64,000 nt of DNA from an uncultured Rhodospirillaceae bacterium (GCA_937927415.1 CALBDS010000054.1:39345-103344), one strand, 5' to 3'. Shown: positions 24,504 to 33,906, counted from the stretch's first letter. Numbers and translations are program-made. Notes: generated by a model not told the origin, from the sequence alone.

Positions 24504-25616
24504 TCAGGCGGCCAGCTTGTCCAGTTCGCGCAGGATGCTGTCGCCCATCACGGTGGTGGAGCAGCGGGCCATGCCGGGGGCCATGATGTCGGCGGTGCGC
24601 ATGCCGCCGGCCAGCACGTTCTGCACGGCCTTTTCGATCAGGGCGGCGTCGGTGTCCAGATTGAACGAGTAGCGCAGCGCCATGGCGAACGACAGCAGGG
24701 TGGCGATGGGGTTGGCCAGATCCTTGCCGGCGATGTCGGGGGCCGAGCCGTGCACCGGCTCGTACATGGCCTTGCGGTTGCCGTTGGCGTCCGGGTCACC
24801 CAGTGCCGCCGACGGCAGCATGCCCAGCGAGCCGGTCATCATCGCCGCTTCGTCCGACAGGATGTCGCCGAACAGGTTGTCGGTGACGATCACGTCGAAC
24901 TGCTTGGGGTTGCGGATGAGCTGCATGGCGGCGTTGTCGGCGTACATGTGCTGCAGCTCGACGTCCTGGAACTCTTCCTGGTGCAGGCGGGTCACTTCCT
25001 GGCGCCACAGCAGGCCGGATTCCATGACGTTGGCCTTTTCCAGGGAGTGGACCTTGTTGTTGCGCTTGCGCGCCAGCTCAAAGGCCACCCGCGCCACCCG
25101 GCGGATTTCCGAGGTGGTGTAGACCTGGGTGTTGATGCCGCGCTTCTCGCCGTTGCCCAGATCCTCGATGCCGCGCGGCTCGCCGAAGTACACCCCGCCC
25201 GTCAGTTCGCGGACGATCATGATGTCCAGGCCCTTGACGATCTCGGGCTTGAGGGTCGAGGCATCGACCAGCGCGTCGAACACCTGCGCCGGGCGCAGGT
25301 TGGCGTACAGGCCCAGTTCCTTGCGCAGCGCCAGCAGGCCGGCTTCCGGGCGCTTGTCGAAGGACATGACATCCCACTTCGGCCCGCCGACCGCACCCAG
25401 CATGACCGCATCGGCGGCCAGGGCGTCGGCCAGGGTGGCGTCGGCCAGGGGCACGCCGTACTGGTCGATGGCCGCACCGCCGACCAGGCCTTCCGACACG
25501 TCGAAGGTGACGCCGCGGCGACGGTCCATCCAATCGATGACCCGGCGCACCTGGCGCATCACTTCGGGGCCGATGCCGTCACCGGCGAGGAACAGGATCT
25601 TCTTGTTGGCGGGCAT
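24504..25616 (-). CDS. leuB: 3-isopropylmalate dehydrogenase
   Basis: A 370-residue enzyme of the isocitrate/isopropylmalate dehydrogenase family, normal in length. It has LAGDGIGPEVM at the start, LRKELGLYANLRP with the Arg residues that bind substrate, RELTGGVYFGEPRG, and DNLFGDILSDEAAMMTGSLG with the metal-binding Asp residues, then VHGSAPDIAGK for NAD binding. It oxidises and decarboxylates 3-isopropylmalate in leucine synthesis. It lies 57 bases after leuD in one operon and is followed by a strong terminator. Confidence 0.97.
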   Translation of the reverse strand: MPANKKILFLAGDGIGPEVMRQVRRVIDWMDRRRGVTFDVSEGLVGGAAIDQYGVPLADATLADALAADAVMLGAVGGPKWDVMSFDKRPEAGLLALRKELGLYANLRPAQVFDALVDASTLKPEIVKGLDIMIVRELTGGVYFGEPRGIEDLGNGEKRGINTQVYTTSEIRRVARVAFELARKRNNKVHSLEKANVMESGLLWRQEVTRLHQEEFQDVELQHMYADNAAMQLIRNPKQFDVIVTDNLFGDILSDEAAMMTGSLGMLPSAALGDPDANGNRKAMYEPVHGSAPDIAGKDLANPIATLLSFAMALRYSFNLDTDAALIEKAVQNVLAGGMRTADIMAPGMARCSTTVMGDSILRELDKLAA

Positions 25617-25673
25617 CGTCCATGCACTCCGCTGGAGAATTGAGTCAGGTCGAAAAGGGGCGGGACGGGGGGA

Positions 25674-26285
25674 TCAGCCCCACATCCACGACTGGCCGGT
25701 CTTCTGCTGGGCTTCGAACCCGTCGATGACCGACACCTGCTGCAGGGTCAGCCCGATGTCGTCCAGGCCGTTCAGCAGGCAGTGCTTGCGGAAGGGGTCG
25801 AGATCGAACGGGATGCGGCCGCCGTCCGGCCCGGTGATTTCCTGGCGTTCCAGATCGACGGTCACCACCGCGTTGGCCCCGCGCGACGCATCGTCGAGCA
25901 GCAGGTCCACCTGTTCCTTCGGCAGCTTGATCGGCAGGATGCCGTTCTTGAAGCAGTTGTTGTAGAAAATGTCGGCGAAGCTGGGGGCGATGATGCAGCG
26001 GATGCCGAAATCGGCCAGCGCCCACGGGGCATGCTCACGCGACGAGCCGCAGCCGAAGTTGTCGCCGGCGACCAGAATGCTGGCCTTGCGATAGGCCGGC
26101 TGGTTCAGCACAAAGCTGTCAACTTCCTTGCCGTCGGGCGTGTAGCGCATCTCGTCGAACAGATGCTTGCCAAGCCCGGTGCGCTTGATCGTCTTCAGGA
26201 ACTGCTTGGGAATGATCATATCGGTGTCGATGTTGATCATCGGCAGCGGCGCCGCGACGCCGGTCAGAACGGTAAACTTTTCCAT
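25674..26285 (-). CDS. leuD: 3-isopropylmalate dehydratase small subunit
   Basis: A 203-residue protein, the usual LeuD length. ATG 26285 gives MEKFTVLTGVAAPLPMINID, followed by TDMIIPKQFLKTI, GDNFGCGSSREHAPWAL and FADIFYNNCFKNGILPI, all diagnostic. It pairs with the iron-sulphur subunit LeuC to isomerise isopropylmalate. No leuC is present in the window; in many relatives leuC lies directly upstream, so here it must be elsewhere. leuB follows in the same operon. Confidence 0.97.
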   Translation of the reverse strand: MEKFTVLTGVAAPLPMINIDTDMIIPKQFLKTIKRTGLGKHLFDEMRYTPDGKEVDSFVLNQPAYRKASILVAGDNFGCGSSREHAPWALADFGIRCIIAPSFADIFYNNCFKNGILPIKLPKEQVDLLLDDASRGANAVVTVDLERQEITGPDGGRIPFDLDPFRKHCLLNGLDDIGLTLQQVSVIDGFEAQQKTGQSWMWG

Positions 26286-26532
26286 CGCCCAATAGCCTGT
26301 CCGCGCGAGCATGGGCCGGCGAGGGCCGCCGGCCGGAGAGTTCGCTGAATACCAGACCCCACGCGGCAATTCCAGAGGAACCATGGCTATTCATGGCAGC
26401 TTTGTTGCGTTGTCCACCATGCCTTGCGCAAGCAAGCGGGTGCGGCGGGGGTCTTTTCGCGCTTGAAGCGAACCCGGCGGGTCATCACTTACGGACAGCC
26501 TCCTTTACACCCACCCTCCCTCTTTTGCCCAA

Positions 26533-26548
26533 TGTTGCACGTGAAACG
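26533..26548. promoter_or_regulatory. Single parS-like sequence
   Basis: TGTTGCACGTGAAACG matches the widely conserved chromosomal parS site TGTTTCACGTGAAACA at 14 of 16 positions. It overlaps the start of a second inverted repeat, TGAAACGGGTTTCA. It lies just before the start codon of the gene at 26555. A role as a ParB site is a guess from this one copy. Confidence 0.35.
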
Positions 26549-26554
26549 GGTTTC

Positions 26555-28186
26555 ATGATCCTTCCGCACCCCCCCCTGTGGCGCCGTCTGGCGCTGGCCT
26601 TCCTGCTGCTCGCCCCGCCGCTGTACGGGCTGGGATCCCTGGGGTTGGGGATGGATACCAACTGGGATCTGCGCAATTACCATTGGTACAACGCCTATGC
26701 CTTTCTGACCGGGCGGATCGGGTTCGATTTCCTGCCCGCCCAGATGCCCAGCTTTTACTCCCCGCTGCTGGACGTGCCGTTCTATCTGGCGGCATCAGCC
26801 CTGCCGGCGCCGGTGGCGGGGTTTCTGCTGGGCACGGTGCAGGGGGGCAACCTGTCGCTGGCCTTTGCCCTGGCACTGGTGGCCCTGCGGTCGTGGCCGG
26901 AGGGGTGGCGGGTGGCGTGGGCGGCCCTGCTGGGGCTGATGGCGGGCCTGGGCGGCGGCACGCTGGGGCTGGCGGGCACCACCTTTTACGACAACGTGAC
27001 CTCGCTGGGGGTTCTGGGGGCGTGGCTGCTGGTGGCGGTGGGGCTGCCGGCGATGCGGGCGGGGGGCAGGCTGGGGTGGGCGGGGCTGGGGTGGGCGGGT
27101 GCGGCCGGGGTGCTGGCCGGGGCCGCCATGGGGCTGAAGAATCCGGCGGTGATCTACGCTGTCGGCCTGTGCGCCGGCTTTCTGGCGCTGCCGCTGCCGC
27201 CGGTGCGGCGGCTGGCGCTGGCCTTCGTGTTCGGGGTGGGCGTGCTGGCCGGGCTGGCGGCGGCCGGCGGGCCGTGGATGTGGCATCTGTGGACCGAGTA
27301 CGGCAACCCGCTGTTCCCCCATATGAACCACATCTTCCGCTCGCCGCTGGCAGCACCGGAGGATTACCGCAACACCGCCTTTGTCCTGCGCGGCTGGCGG
27401 GAGGCGCTGGCCTTTCCCTTCATCATGACCGCCGACCCGCTGCGGGTGGGGGAAGTCCCATGGTTCGACCTCAGGGTGGTGGTGCTGTACCTGCTGGTCC
27501 CGGCGTCGGTGCTGCTGGCGCTGGCAGGGCGCCGGCTGGGATGGACGGGGCGGAGCGACGTGGCGCTGGCCGATCCGGCGCTGACCCGTTTCACCCTGCT
27601 GGCGCTGGCAGCGGCCTATGGGGTGTGGCTCTACCTGTTCTGCATCTACCGCTATCTGGTGACGGTGGAGATGCTGGCGCCGCTGGCCATCGTCATGGCG
27701 GCCGGGTTGCTGCCGCTGGGGCGGCGGCTGCGGGTGGGGCTGGCGCTGGCGCTGCTGCTGCTGGTCCAGGCGGCGATGACGCCCGCCAACTGGGGCCGGA
27801 TGGCGTGGACGCCCCGCTGGGTCGAGGCCGAGGTGCCGCCCATCGCCGATCCCGACCACACCATGGTCCTGATGGGGGGCTATTGGGCGATTTCCCACGT
27901 CATCCCGTTCTTCCCGCCCCAGATCCCCTTTGTCCGCATCCAATCCAATTTTCTGCAGCCGGATTCGGTCCGCAACGGCCATCTGGCGCGGCTGCAGGCG
28001 CGGGTGGCGGCCCACCGCGGCCCGTTCCTGATGCTCAGCACCATCCCCGACACCGCCGGGGCCGGACGGGCGGCGGCACTGATGGGGCTGCGGCTCGATC
28101 CCGCGGGGTGCCGCACCATCCCCAACAATCTGGGCGAACCTCTCGCCCTGTGTCCCGTGGTGCGGGACCAGGAAAAACGGGAATGA
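26555..28186 (+). CDS. GT-C-like polytopic membrane glycosyltransferase
   Basis: A 543-residue protein with about 11 hydrophobic segments. After the first segment it has MDTNWDLRNYHWYNAYAF, an acidic loop in the position where GT-C transferases carry their catalytic Asp. A final soluble segment of about 90 residues follows. These features suggest a transferase using a lipid-linked sugar donor on the periplasmic face. It is followed by GT2 and GtrA genes, a combination typical of sugar decoration of surface polymers. The start at ATG 26555 is uncertain, as no clear ribosome site is seen. No specific family could be named. Confidence 0.65.
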   Translation: MILPHPPLWRRLALAFLLLAPPLYGLGSLGLGMDTNWDLRNYHWYNAYAFLTGRIGFDFLPAQMPSFYSPLLDVPFYLAASALPAPVAGFLLGTVQGGNLSLAFALALVALRSWPEGWRVAWAALLGLMAGLGGGTLGLAGTTFYDNVTSLGVLGAWLLVAVGLPAMRAGGRLGWAGLGWAGAAGVLAGAAMGLKNPAVIYAVGLCAGFLALPLPPVRRLALAFVFGVGVLAGLAAAGGPWMWHLWTEYGNPLFPHMNHIFRSPLAAPEDYRNTAFVLRGWREALAFPFIMTADPLRVGEVPWFDLRVVVLYLLVPASVLLALAGRRLGWTGRSDVALADPALTRFTLLALAAAYGVWLYLFCIYRYLVTVEMLAPLAIVMAAGLLPLGRRLRVGLALALLLLVQAAMTPANWGRMAWTPRWVEAEVPPIADPDHTMVLMGGYWAISHVIPFFPPQIPFVRIQSNFLQPDSVRNGHLARLQARVAAHRGPFLMLSTIPDTAGAGRAAALMGLRLDPAGCRTIPNNLGEPLALCPVVRDQEKRE

Positions 28187-28247
28187 TAGGGGGGGATATG
28201 CTGTTTATTCCGACATCGGCCTTTTTTTCGCCAACCGGGGGTCTGTC

Positions 28248-29267
28248 ATGAACGCTCCAGCGACGGCCTTGGCACCGGCGCCATCCCCGGATGGGGCGGA
28301 TGCCGGGGGGATGCCGCCGGGGGTGCGGGTGGCGGTGTTAATCCCCTGCTACAACGAGGAAACGGCCATCGGCCGGGTAGTGGCGGATTTCCGCACCGTG
28401 CTGCCGGACGCCACGGTCTATGTCTACGACAACAATTCCGCCGACCGCACGGCGGAGATGGCGCGCGCCGCCGGCGCCACCGTCCGGCACGAGCCGCTGC
28501 AGGGCAAGGGCAACGTCATCCGCCGCATGTTCGCCGATGTGGAAGCCGACGTGTACGTTCTGGTGGACGGCGACGACACCTATCACGCCGCATCAAGCCC
28601 GCAGATGATCCGGCGGCTGTGGAACAACCAGCTCGACATGGTGAACGGGGCGCGGGTCACCGACATCGTGGCCGCCTACCGCCCCGGCCACCGGCTGGGC
28701 AACCGGGTGCTGACCGGGCTGGTGGCGCGGGTCTTCGGCAACCGCATCCACGATATGCTGTCGGGCTATCGGGTGTTTTCCCGCCGCTTCGTCAAATCCT
28801 TCCCGGCCCTGGCCTCGGGCTTCGAGACGGAAACCGAGCTGACCGTCCACGCACTGGAACTGCGGATGCCGGTGGCGGAGGTCAAGACCCCCTACAAGGA
28901 CCGGCCCGAAGGATCGGTCAGCAAGCTGAACACGTTCCGCGACGGGTTCCGCATCCTGCGCACCATCCTCACGCTGGTGAAGGCGGAACGGCCCATGGCC
29001 TTTTTCTTCGCCATGTTCTTCGTGCTGTTCATGGCCGGGCTGATGCTGGCGGTGCCACTGGTCGATACATGGCTGCACACCGGGCTGGTGCCGCGGCTGC
29101 CCACGGCGGTATTGTCCATGGGGCTGGTGCTGCTGGCCTTCCTCAGCCTGACCTGTGGCCTGATCCTCGACACCGTGACGCAAGGGCGGCGGGAAATGAA
29201 ACGCATGCGCTATCTGGCGATCCCCGCCCCCGGCTCGCGGCCGGTCCGTCTGGACGATCCATCATGA
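28248..29267 (+). CDS. GT2-family glycosyltransferase (DPM1/GtrB-like)
   Basis: A 339-residue protein. The GT2 catalytic domain (about 27-240) has VAVLIPCYNEE, YVYDNNSADRT, LVDGDDTYHA (the DxD metal site) and LSGYRVFSRRF. Two C-terminal membrane helices (about 245-310) anchor it. This is the polyprenyl-phosphate mannose/glucose synthase arrangement, making a lipid-linked sugar in the cytoplasm. GtrA follows with a 4-base overlap, so the product is probably flipped by GtrA and used by a membrane GT-C protein such as the one upstream. Confidence 0.9.
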   Translation: MNAPATALAPAPSPDGADAGGMPPGVRVAVLIPCYNEETAIGRVVADFRTVLPDATVYVYDNNSADRTAEMARAAGATVRHEPLQGKGNVIRRMFADVEADVYVLVDGDDTYHAASSPQMIRRLWNNQLDMVNGARVTDIVAAYRPGHRLGNRVLTGLVARVFGNRIHDMLSGYRVFSRRFVKSFPALASGFETETELTVHALELRMPVAEVKTPYKDRPEGSVSKLNTFRDGFRILRTILTLVKAERPMAFFFAMFFVLFMAGLMLAVPLVDTWLHTGLVPRLPTAVLSMGLVLLAFLSLTCGLILDTVTQGRREMKRMRYLAIPAPGSRPVRLDDPS

Positions 29268-29707
29268 CACGCCTCTCCCCCTCCTCCCTGATCCATCTGG
29301 CGGTGCAGTTCGGCAAGTTCGGGCTGGTGGGCATCGCCGGGCTGGCCGTCGATACCGCGGTGCTGTACGCCCTGCTCTACGGTGCCGGGCTGGAACGGGT
29401 GGCCGAGGGCGGGTTCCTGCTGGCCCGCGTGCCCTCCTTCCTGGCGGCGGCGACGGCCACCTGGGCGCTCAACCGCATCTTCACCTTCCGCCACGCCGAT
29501 CATGGGCGGTCGCTCATCCGGCAGTGGGCGGCCTTCGTCGCCGCCAACGCCTTTGGCGGGGTGGTGAACTACGGTGCTTATGCCGGCTGCATCGCGGTGG
29601 GCGAGCCGTTCCTGACCCATCCCGTGCTGGCGGTGGCGGTGGGGTCGCTGGCCGGCATGTTCTTCAACTTCGCGGCCAGCAAGAAGCTGGTGTTCAAGGG
29701 GGCGTAA
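29264..29707 (+). CDS. GtrA-family membrane protein
   Basis: A 147-residue protein with four membrane helices, starting QFGKFGLVGIAGLAVDTAVLYALLY and ending FNFAASKKLVFKGA, the standard GtrA pattern including WALNRIFTF. GtrA proteins are proposed flippases for polyprenyl-phosphate sugars. It overlaps the GT2 gene by ATGA and is followed by queC after 6 bases, so queC may ride on the same transcript. Confidence 0.9.
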   Translation: MTRLSPSSLIHLAVQFGKFGLVGIAGLAVDTAVLYALLYGAGLERVAEGGFLLARVPSFLAAATATWALNRIFTFRHADHGRSLIRQWAAFVAANAFGGVVNYGAYAGCIAVGEPFLTHPVLAVAVGSLAGMFFNFAASKKLVFKGA

Positions 29708-29713
29708 GGGGGC

Positions 29714-30406
29714 ATGACCGCGCTGGTGCTGCTGTCGGGCGGGCAGGATTCCGCCACCTGCTTGGCCTGGGCGCTGGACCGTTTCACGCGGGTGGAAACC
29801 GCCGGCTTCGATTACGGCCAGCGTCACGCGGTGGAACTGACCTGCCGCGCCACTTTACGCGACGGCATGGCGGCGCTGAACCCCGCCTGGGCGGAACGGC
29901 TGGGGCCGGACCATATGCTCGACATGCGTTCCCTGGCCGGCATCGGCCAGACGGCGATGACCGAGGACACTGAAATCCGCATGACGGCGGAGGGGCTGCC
30001 CAACACCTTCGTTCCCGGCCGCAACCTGCTGTTCTTCACCTACGCCGCTGCGGTGGCCTACCGCCGGGGCCTGAAGCATCTGGTGGGCGGCATGTGCGAG
30101 ACGGACTATTCGGGATACCCCGATTGCCGCGACGACACGCTGAAGGCGCTGCAGGTGGCGCTCAACCTGGGCATGGAGCGGCGGTTCGTGGTGGAAACCC
30201 CGCTGATGTGGCTGGACAAGGCGCAGACGTGGGAACTGGCCCGCCGGCTGGGCGGAGACCGGCTGGTCGGTCTGCTGGTGGAGGACACCCACACCTGCTA
30301 CACCGGCGACCGCACCCGGCGGCACGAGTGGGGGTACGGCTGCGGCACCTGCCCGGCGTGCGAACTGCGCGCCCGCGGCTGGAATGCATGGCGCGCGGGG
30401 GCGTGA
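29714..30406 (+). CDS. queC: 7-cyano-7-deazaguanine synthase
   Basis: A 230-residue enzyme. It has the PP-loop ATPase signature LLSGGQDSATC (6-16), GFDYGQRH, PNTFVPGRN and GGMCETDYSGYPDCR, and the zinc-binding cluster TCYTGD...GYGCGTCPACELR near the end. It converts 7-carboxy-7-deazaguanine to preQ0 using ATP and ammonia, on the way to queuosine in tRNA. No other que genes are in the window. Confidence 0.97.
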   Translation: MTALVLLSGGQDSATCLAWALDRFTRVETAGFDYGQRHAVELTCRATLRDGMAALNPAWAERLGPDHMLDMRSLAGIGQTAMTEDTEIRMTAEGLPNTFVPGRNLLFFTYAAAVAYRRGLKHLVGGMCETDYSGYPDCRDDTLKALQVALNLGMERRFVVETPLMWLDKAQTWELARRLGGDRLVGLLVEDTHTCYTGDRTRRHEWGYGCGTCPACELRARGWNAWRAGA

Positions 30407-30467
30407 GCGGCCCCGGTCATGGGGGTTCCCATGGACTCACCCGTGACATGGCCCTATAACAAGGGCC

Positions 30468-31292
30468 ATGAGCCGCGATTTCCTCAAGATGCATGGCCTC
30501 GGCAACGACTTCGTCGTGATCGACGCCCGAACCGCCCCCTACGCCCCCACGGCGGAGGAGGTGCGCGCCATCGCCGACCGCAAGACCGGCGTGGGCTGTG
30601 ACCAGTTCATCGTCATCGAGCCGCCGGCCCAGCCGGGATCGCAAGGCTTCATGCGAATCCGCAACGCCGACGGCGGCGAGGTGGGGGCGTGCGGCAACGC
30701 CGCCCGCTGCGTCGGCTGGCTGCTGATGACCGAGGCGGGAACCCGCCGCACCCTGTTCGAAATGCCCGCGGGCCTGGTGGAAGCCACCCTGGGCGACGGC
30801 ACGGTCACGGTGGACATGGGACCGGCGCGGCTGGCATGGAACGAGATCCCGCTGGCATCACCCATGGACACGCTGCACCTGCCGGTGGATGTGGCCGGGC
30901 TGCCGGCGCCGGTGGCGGTCAGCATGGGCAACCCCCATTGCGTCTTCATCGTCGATGACGCCGAGGCGGTGGACGTGGCGGCCCTTGGCCCCGGCCTGGA
31001 ACACCACCCGCTGTTCCCCGAGCGCACCAATGTGGAGTTCATCTCCGTCATCTCCCCCACCGCGATCCGCATGCGGGTGTGGGAACGCGGGGTGGGCATC
31101 ACCCAGGCCTGCGGCACCGGGTCGTGTGCGGCGTGGGTGGCGGCGGTGCGCCGCGGTCTGGTGGGCTGCCGCGGCGACGTGGTGCTGGACGGCGGCACCC
31201 TGACCATCGAATGGCGCGACGACGGGCGGGTGCTGATGACGGGGCCGGTGGCCGTGTCGTTCACCGGCACCCTGTCGGACGCCCTGGCCTGA
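30468..31292 (+). CDS. dapF: Diaminopimelate epimerase
   Basis: A 274-residue enzyme with the two catalytic cysteines in the expected places: ACGNAARCVGW (about residue 73) and QACGTGSCAAW (about residue 217). FLKMHGLGNDFVVID at the start and GNPHCVFIVDD are also typical. It interconverts LL- and meso-diaminopimelate for lysine and peptidoglycan. It begins the dapF-mtaB-ftsY run found in many alphaproteobacteria. Confidence 0.97.
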   Translation: MSRDFLKMHGLGNDFVVIDARTAPYAPTAEEVRAIADRKTGVGCDQFIVIEPPAQPGSQGFMRIRNADGGEVGACGNAARCVGWLLMTEAGTRRTLFEMPAGLVEATLGDGTVTVDMGPARLAWNEIPLASPMDTLHLPVDVAGLPAPVAVSMGNPHCVFIVDDAEAVDVAALGPGLEHHPLFPERTNVEFISVISPTAIRMRVWERGVGITQACGTGSCAAWVAAVRRGLVGCRGDVVLDGGTLTIEWRDDGRVLMTGPVAVSFTGTLSDALA

Positions 31293-31324
31293 CATTTTCG
31301 AGAAGCAGCACGAGCGTGAGCAAT

Positions 31325-32617
31325 ATGGGCACCCCGGCCAACCGTGACGGCCCCGAGATCGTCACCTTCGGCTGCCGGCTCAACACCTATGAGTCGGAGG
31401 TGATGCGCACCCACGCCCGCAACGCCGGGCTGGAGAACGTGGTCATCGTCAACACCTGCGCCGTGACCGGGGAGGCGGAACGGCAGGCCCGCCAGACCAT
31501 CCGCAAGCTGCGCCGCGACAACCCCGACGCCCGCATCGTGGTGACCGGCTGTGCGGCCCAGATCGACCCCGCCCGCTACGCCGCCATGCCCGAGGTGGAT
31601 CAGGTTCTGGGCAACCAGGAAAAGCTTCAGCCCGAAAGCTGGGGTCTGGCCCCGGCGGACAAGGTGCTGGTCAACGACATCATGTCGGTCAAGGAAACCG
31701 CCGGCCATCTGATCGGCGGGTTCGAGGACCGGGCGCGCGCCTTCGTCCAGGTGCAGCAGGGGTGTGATCACCGCTGCACCTTCTGCATCATCCCGTTCGG
31801 GCGCGGCCCGTCGCGCTCTGTGCCCATCGGGGCGGTGGTGGAGCAGGTGCGGGCCTTGACCGCCGCCGGCTACAACGAGGTGGTGCTGTCGGGGGTGGAT
31901 ATCACCTCCTACGGTCCCGATCTGCCGGGCACGCCCACGCTGGGGCAGATGGTGCGGCGCCTGCTGGCCTGCGTGCCGGAATTGCCGCGGCTGCGGCTGT
32001 CGTCGCTCGACTGCATCGAGATGGACGAGGATCTGTGGCGGCTGATCGCGGAGGAGCCGCGGCTGATGCCCCACCTGCACCTCAGCCTGCAGGCCGGTGA
32101 CGATCTGGTGCTGAAGCGCATGAAGCGCCGCCACAGCCGCGCCGACGCCGTGGCGTTCTGCGAGCGGGTGCGGGCGCTGCGCCCCGACGTGGTGTTCGGC
32201 GCCGACCTGATCGCCGGCTTCCCCACCGAAACCGAGGCCATGTTCCGCAACACCCTGGCGCTGGTGGAGGATTGCGGGCTGACGTGGCTGCACGTTTTCC
32301 CCTACAGCCCCCGCCCCGGCACCCCGGCGGCCAGGATGCCCCAGGACAACGCGCCCTTCCGCAAGGAGCGCGCCGCCCGCCTGCGCGCCGCGGGCGAGGC
32401 GGCGGCGGCCGGCTATCTGGAACGCTGCGTCGGGGGCACGGCCATGGTGCTGGTGGAAAAAGACGATCTGGGCCGCACCGAGCATTTCGCCGAAATCCGC
32501 CTGGGCACCGCCTTTCCGCCCGGCGCCCTGGTGCCGGCGCGCATCACCGGCATCGCCGACGGGTGTCTGACCGGACAGCCGCTTTCCCCGCCCCTCACGC
32601 CCCCGGTTTCGCCATGA
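31325..32617 (+). CDS. mtaB: tRNA t6A37 methylthiotransferase
   Basis: A 430-residue radical-SAM methylthiotransferase. The N-terminal domain has FGCRLNTYESEVM (Cys17), VNTCAVT and TGCAAQID, the three cysteines of the auxiliary cluster. The radical-SAM cluster is CDHRCTFC (Cys147, 151, 154). A C-terminal TRAM-like region follows. Lack of MiaB/RimO features and the FGCRLN start place it as MtaB, which makes ms2t6A at position 37 of tRNAs. ATG 31325 is chosen; GTG 31316 is also possible. It overlaps ftsY by ATGA. Confidence 0.93.
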   Translation: MGTPANRDGPEIVTFGCRLNTYESEVMRTHARNAGLENVVIVNTCAVTGEAERQARQTIRKLRRDNPDARIVVTGCAAQIDPARYAAMPEVDQVLGNQEKLQPESWGLAPADKVLVNDIMSVKETAGHLIGGFEDRARAFVQVQQGCDHRCTFCIIPFGRGPSRSVPIGAVVEQVRALTAAGYNEVVLSGVDITSYGPDLPGTPTLGQMVRRLLACVPELPRLRLSSLDCIEMDEDLWRLIAEEPRLMPHLHLSLQAGDDLVLKRMKRRHSRADAVAFCERVRALRPDVVFGADLIAGFPTETEAMFRNTLALVEDCGLTWLHVFPYSPRPGTPAARMPQDNAPFRKERAARLRAAGEAAAAGYLERCVGGTAMVLVEKDDLGRTEHFAEIRLGTAFPPGALVPARITGIADGCLTGQPLSPPLTPPVSP

Positions 32618-33822
32618 TTATGCGCTGGTTCCGCAAGAAGCCCGCCGAGGAGAAGACCCCCGCCGGCACCCCGCCCGAAGAGGTTCGGGAGCCGGAGGCC
32701 GAGGCCCCCATCCCCGAACCGGCCCCGCAACCGGAACCCGAAGCCCCCCTGCCCGAACCGGAATCCGTCCCGGTGGAGCCGGTGGGCGTCCCGGCGGAGC
32801 CGGTGGCCGTCCCGGCGGAGCCGGTGGCCGTCGAGCCGGAACCGGAACCCGAGCCGGAACCCGTTCCCGTGGCCGCGGCGGAGCCGGTGGCGGAGGAGCC
32901 GAAGAAGAAGGGCTGGCTCTCCCGGCTGAAGGAAGGGCTGTCGAAGTCCTCTTCCAAGCTGACCGAGGGCATCACCGGCATCTTCACCAAGCGCAAGCTG
33001 GACGACGAGGCGCTGGAGGAGCTGGAGGAACTGCTCATCACCGCCGACCTCGGCCCCGCCACGGCGGCGAAGATGACGGCGGAGCTGGCCCGCACCCGCT
33101 TCGGCAAGGAAGTTTCCCCCGACGAGGTGAAGCGCACGCTGGCCGAATCGGTGGCCCGCATCGTGGCTCCCGTCGCCCAGCCGCTGGTGATCGACGCCGG
33201 CCTGAAGCCCCATGTGATCCTGCTGGTGGGCGTCAACGGCACCGGCAAGACCACCACCATCGGCAAGCTGGCCCGCCAGTTCCGCGACGAGGGCAAATCG
33301 GTGATGCTGGCCGCCGGCGACACCTTCCGCGCCGCCGCCGTCAGCCAGCTTCAGATCTGGGGCGAGCGCACCGGCTGCCCGGTGGTCGCCAAGGAAACCG
33401 GGGCGGACGCCGCCGGCCTGGCGTTCGAGGCGCTGGAACGCGCCCGGCGCGAACAGGTGGACGTGCTGCTGATCGACACCGCCGGCCGGCTGCAGAACAA
33501 GGCGGGCCTGATGGCCGAGTTGGAAAAGATCGTCCGCGTCATCAAAAAGGTGGACCCGGACGCCCCCCACACCACGCTGTTGACCCTGGACGCCACCACC
33601 GGCCAGAACGCCCACAATCAGGTGGAGGTGTTCCGCGACATGGTGAACGTGTCGGGCCTGATCCTGACCAAGCTGGACGGATCGGCCCGCGGCGGCGTGC
33701 TGGTGGCGCTGGCCGAACGCTTCAAGCTGCCGGTGCACGCCATCGGCGTGGGCGAAGGCGTCTATGACCTGCGCCCGTTCGATGCCGAGTCGTTCTCCAA
33801 ATCCCTGATGGGAATTTCCTGA
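32614..33822 (+). CDS. ftsY: Signal recognition particle receptor FtsY
   Basis: A 402-residue protein. Residues about 15-100 are an acidic A-domain rich in Pro, Glu and Val, with short repeats of VPAEPVAV type. The N domain (about 105-195) and G domain follow: G1 VNGTGKTTT (about 208-216), DTFRAAA, DTAGRLQNK, TKLDGSARGG and the C-terminal GEGVYDLRPF. It docks Ffh-bound ribosomes at the membrane; ffh itself is at 45.9 kb. The gene starts inside the end of mtaB. A terminator with a GAAA loop follows. Confidence 0.97.
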   Translation: MIMRWFRKKPAEEKTPAGTPPEEVREPEAEAPIPEPAPQPEPEAPLPEPESVPVEPVGVPAEPVAVPAEPVAVEPEPEPEPEPVPVAAAEPVAEEPKKKGWLSRLKEGLSKSSSKLTEGITGIFTKRKLDDEALEELEELLITADLGPATAAKMTAELARTRFGKEVSPDEVKRTLAESVARIVAPVAQPLVIDAGLKPHVILLVGVNGTGKTTTIGKLARQFRDEGKSVMLAAGDTFRAAAVSQLQIWGERTGCPVVAKETGADAAGLAFEALERARREQVDVLLIDTAGRLQNKAGLMAELEKIVRVIKKVDPDAPHTTLLTLDATTGQNAHNQVEVFRDMVNVSGLILTKLDGSARGGVLVALAERFKLPVHAIGVGEGVYDLRPFDAESFSKSLMGIS

Positions 33823-33855
33823 TCTGGAACGGGTGCCGGGACGGGGTGAAAAAGC

Positions 33856-33884
33856 GGGGGGTGCCGGAAACGGCGCCCCCCTTT
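33856..33884 (+). terminator. Intrinsic terminator after ftsY
   Basis: Arms GGGGGGTGCCG (33856-33866) and CGGCGCCCCCC (33871-33881) pair with one G-T wobble around a GAAA tetraloop, followed by TTT. Confidence 0.8.
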
Positions 33885-33906
33885 CGTTTGAGAGGCCTGC
33901 ACAAAT

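Noticed and set aside
32700..32900. Glu/Pro/Val repeats at the start of ftsY as a separate gene
   Set aside because: They are in frame with the SRP receptor and match the variable acidic A domain of FtsY.
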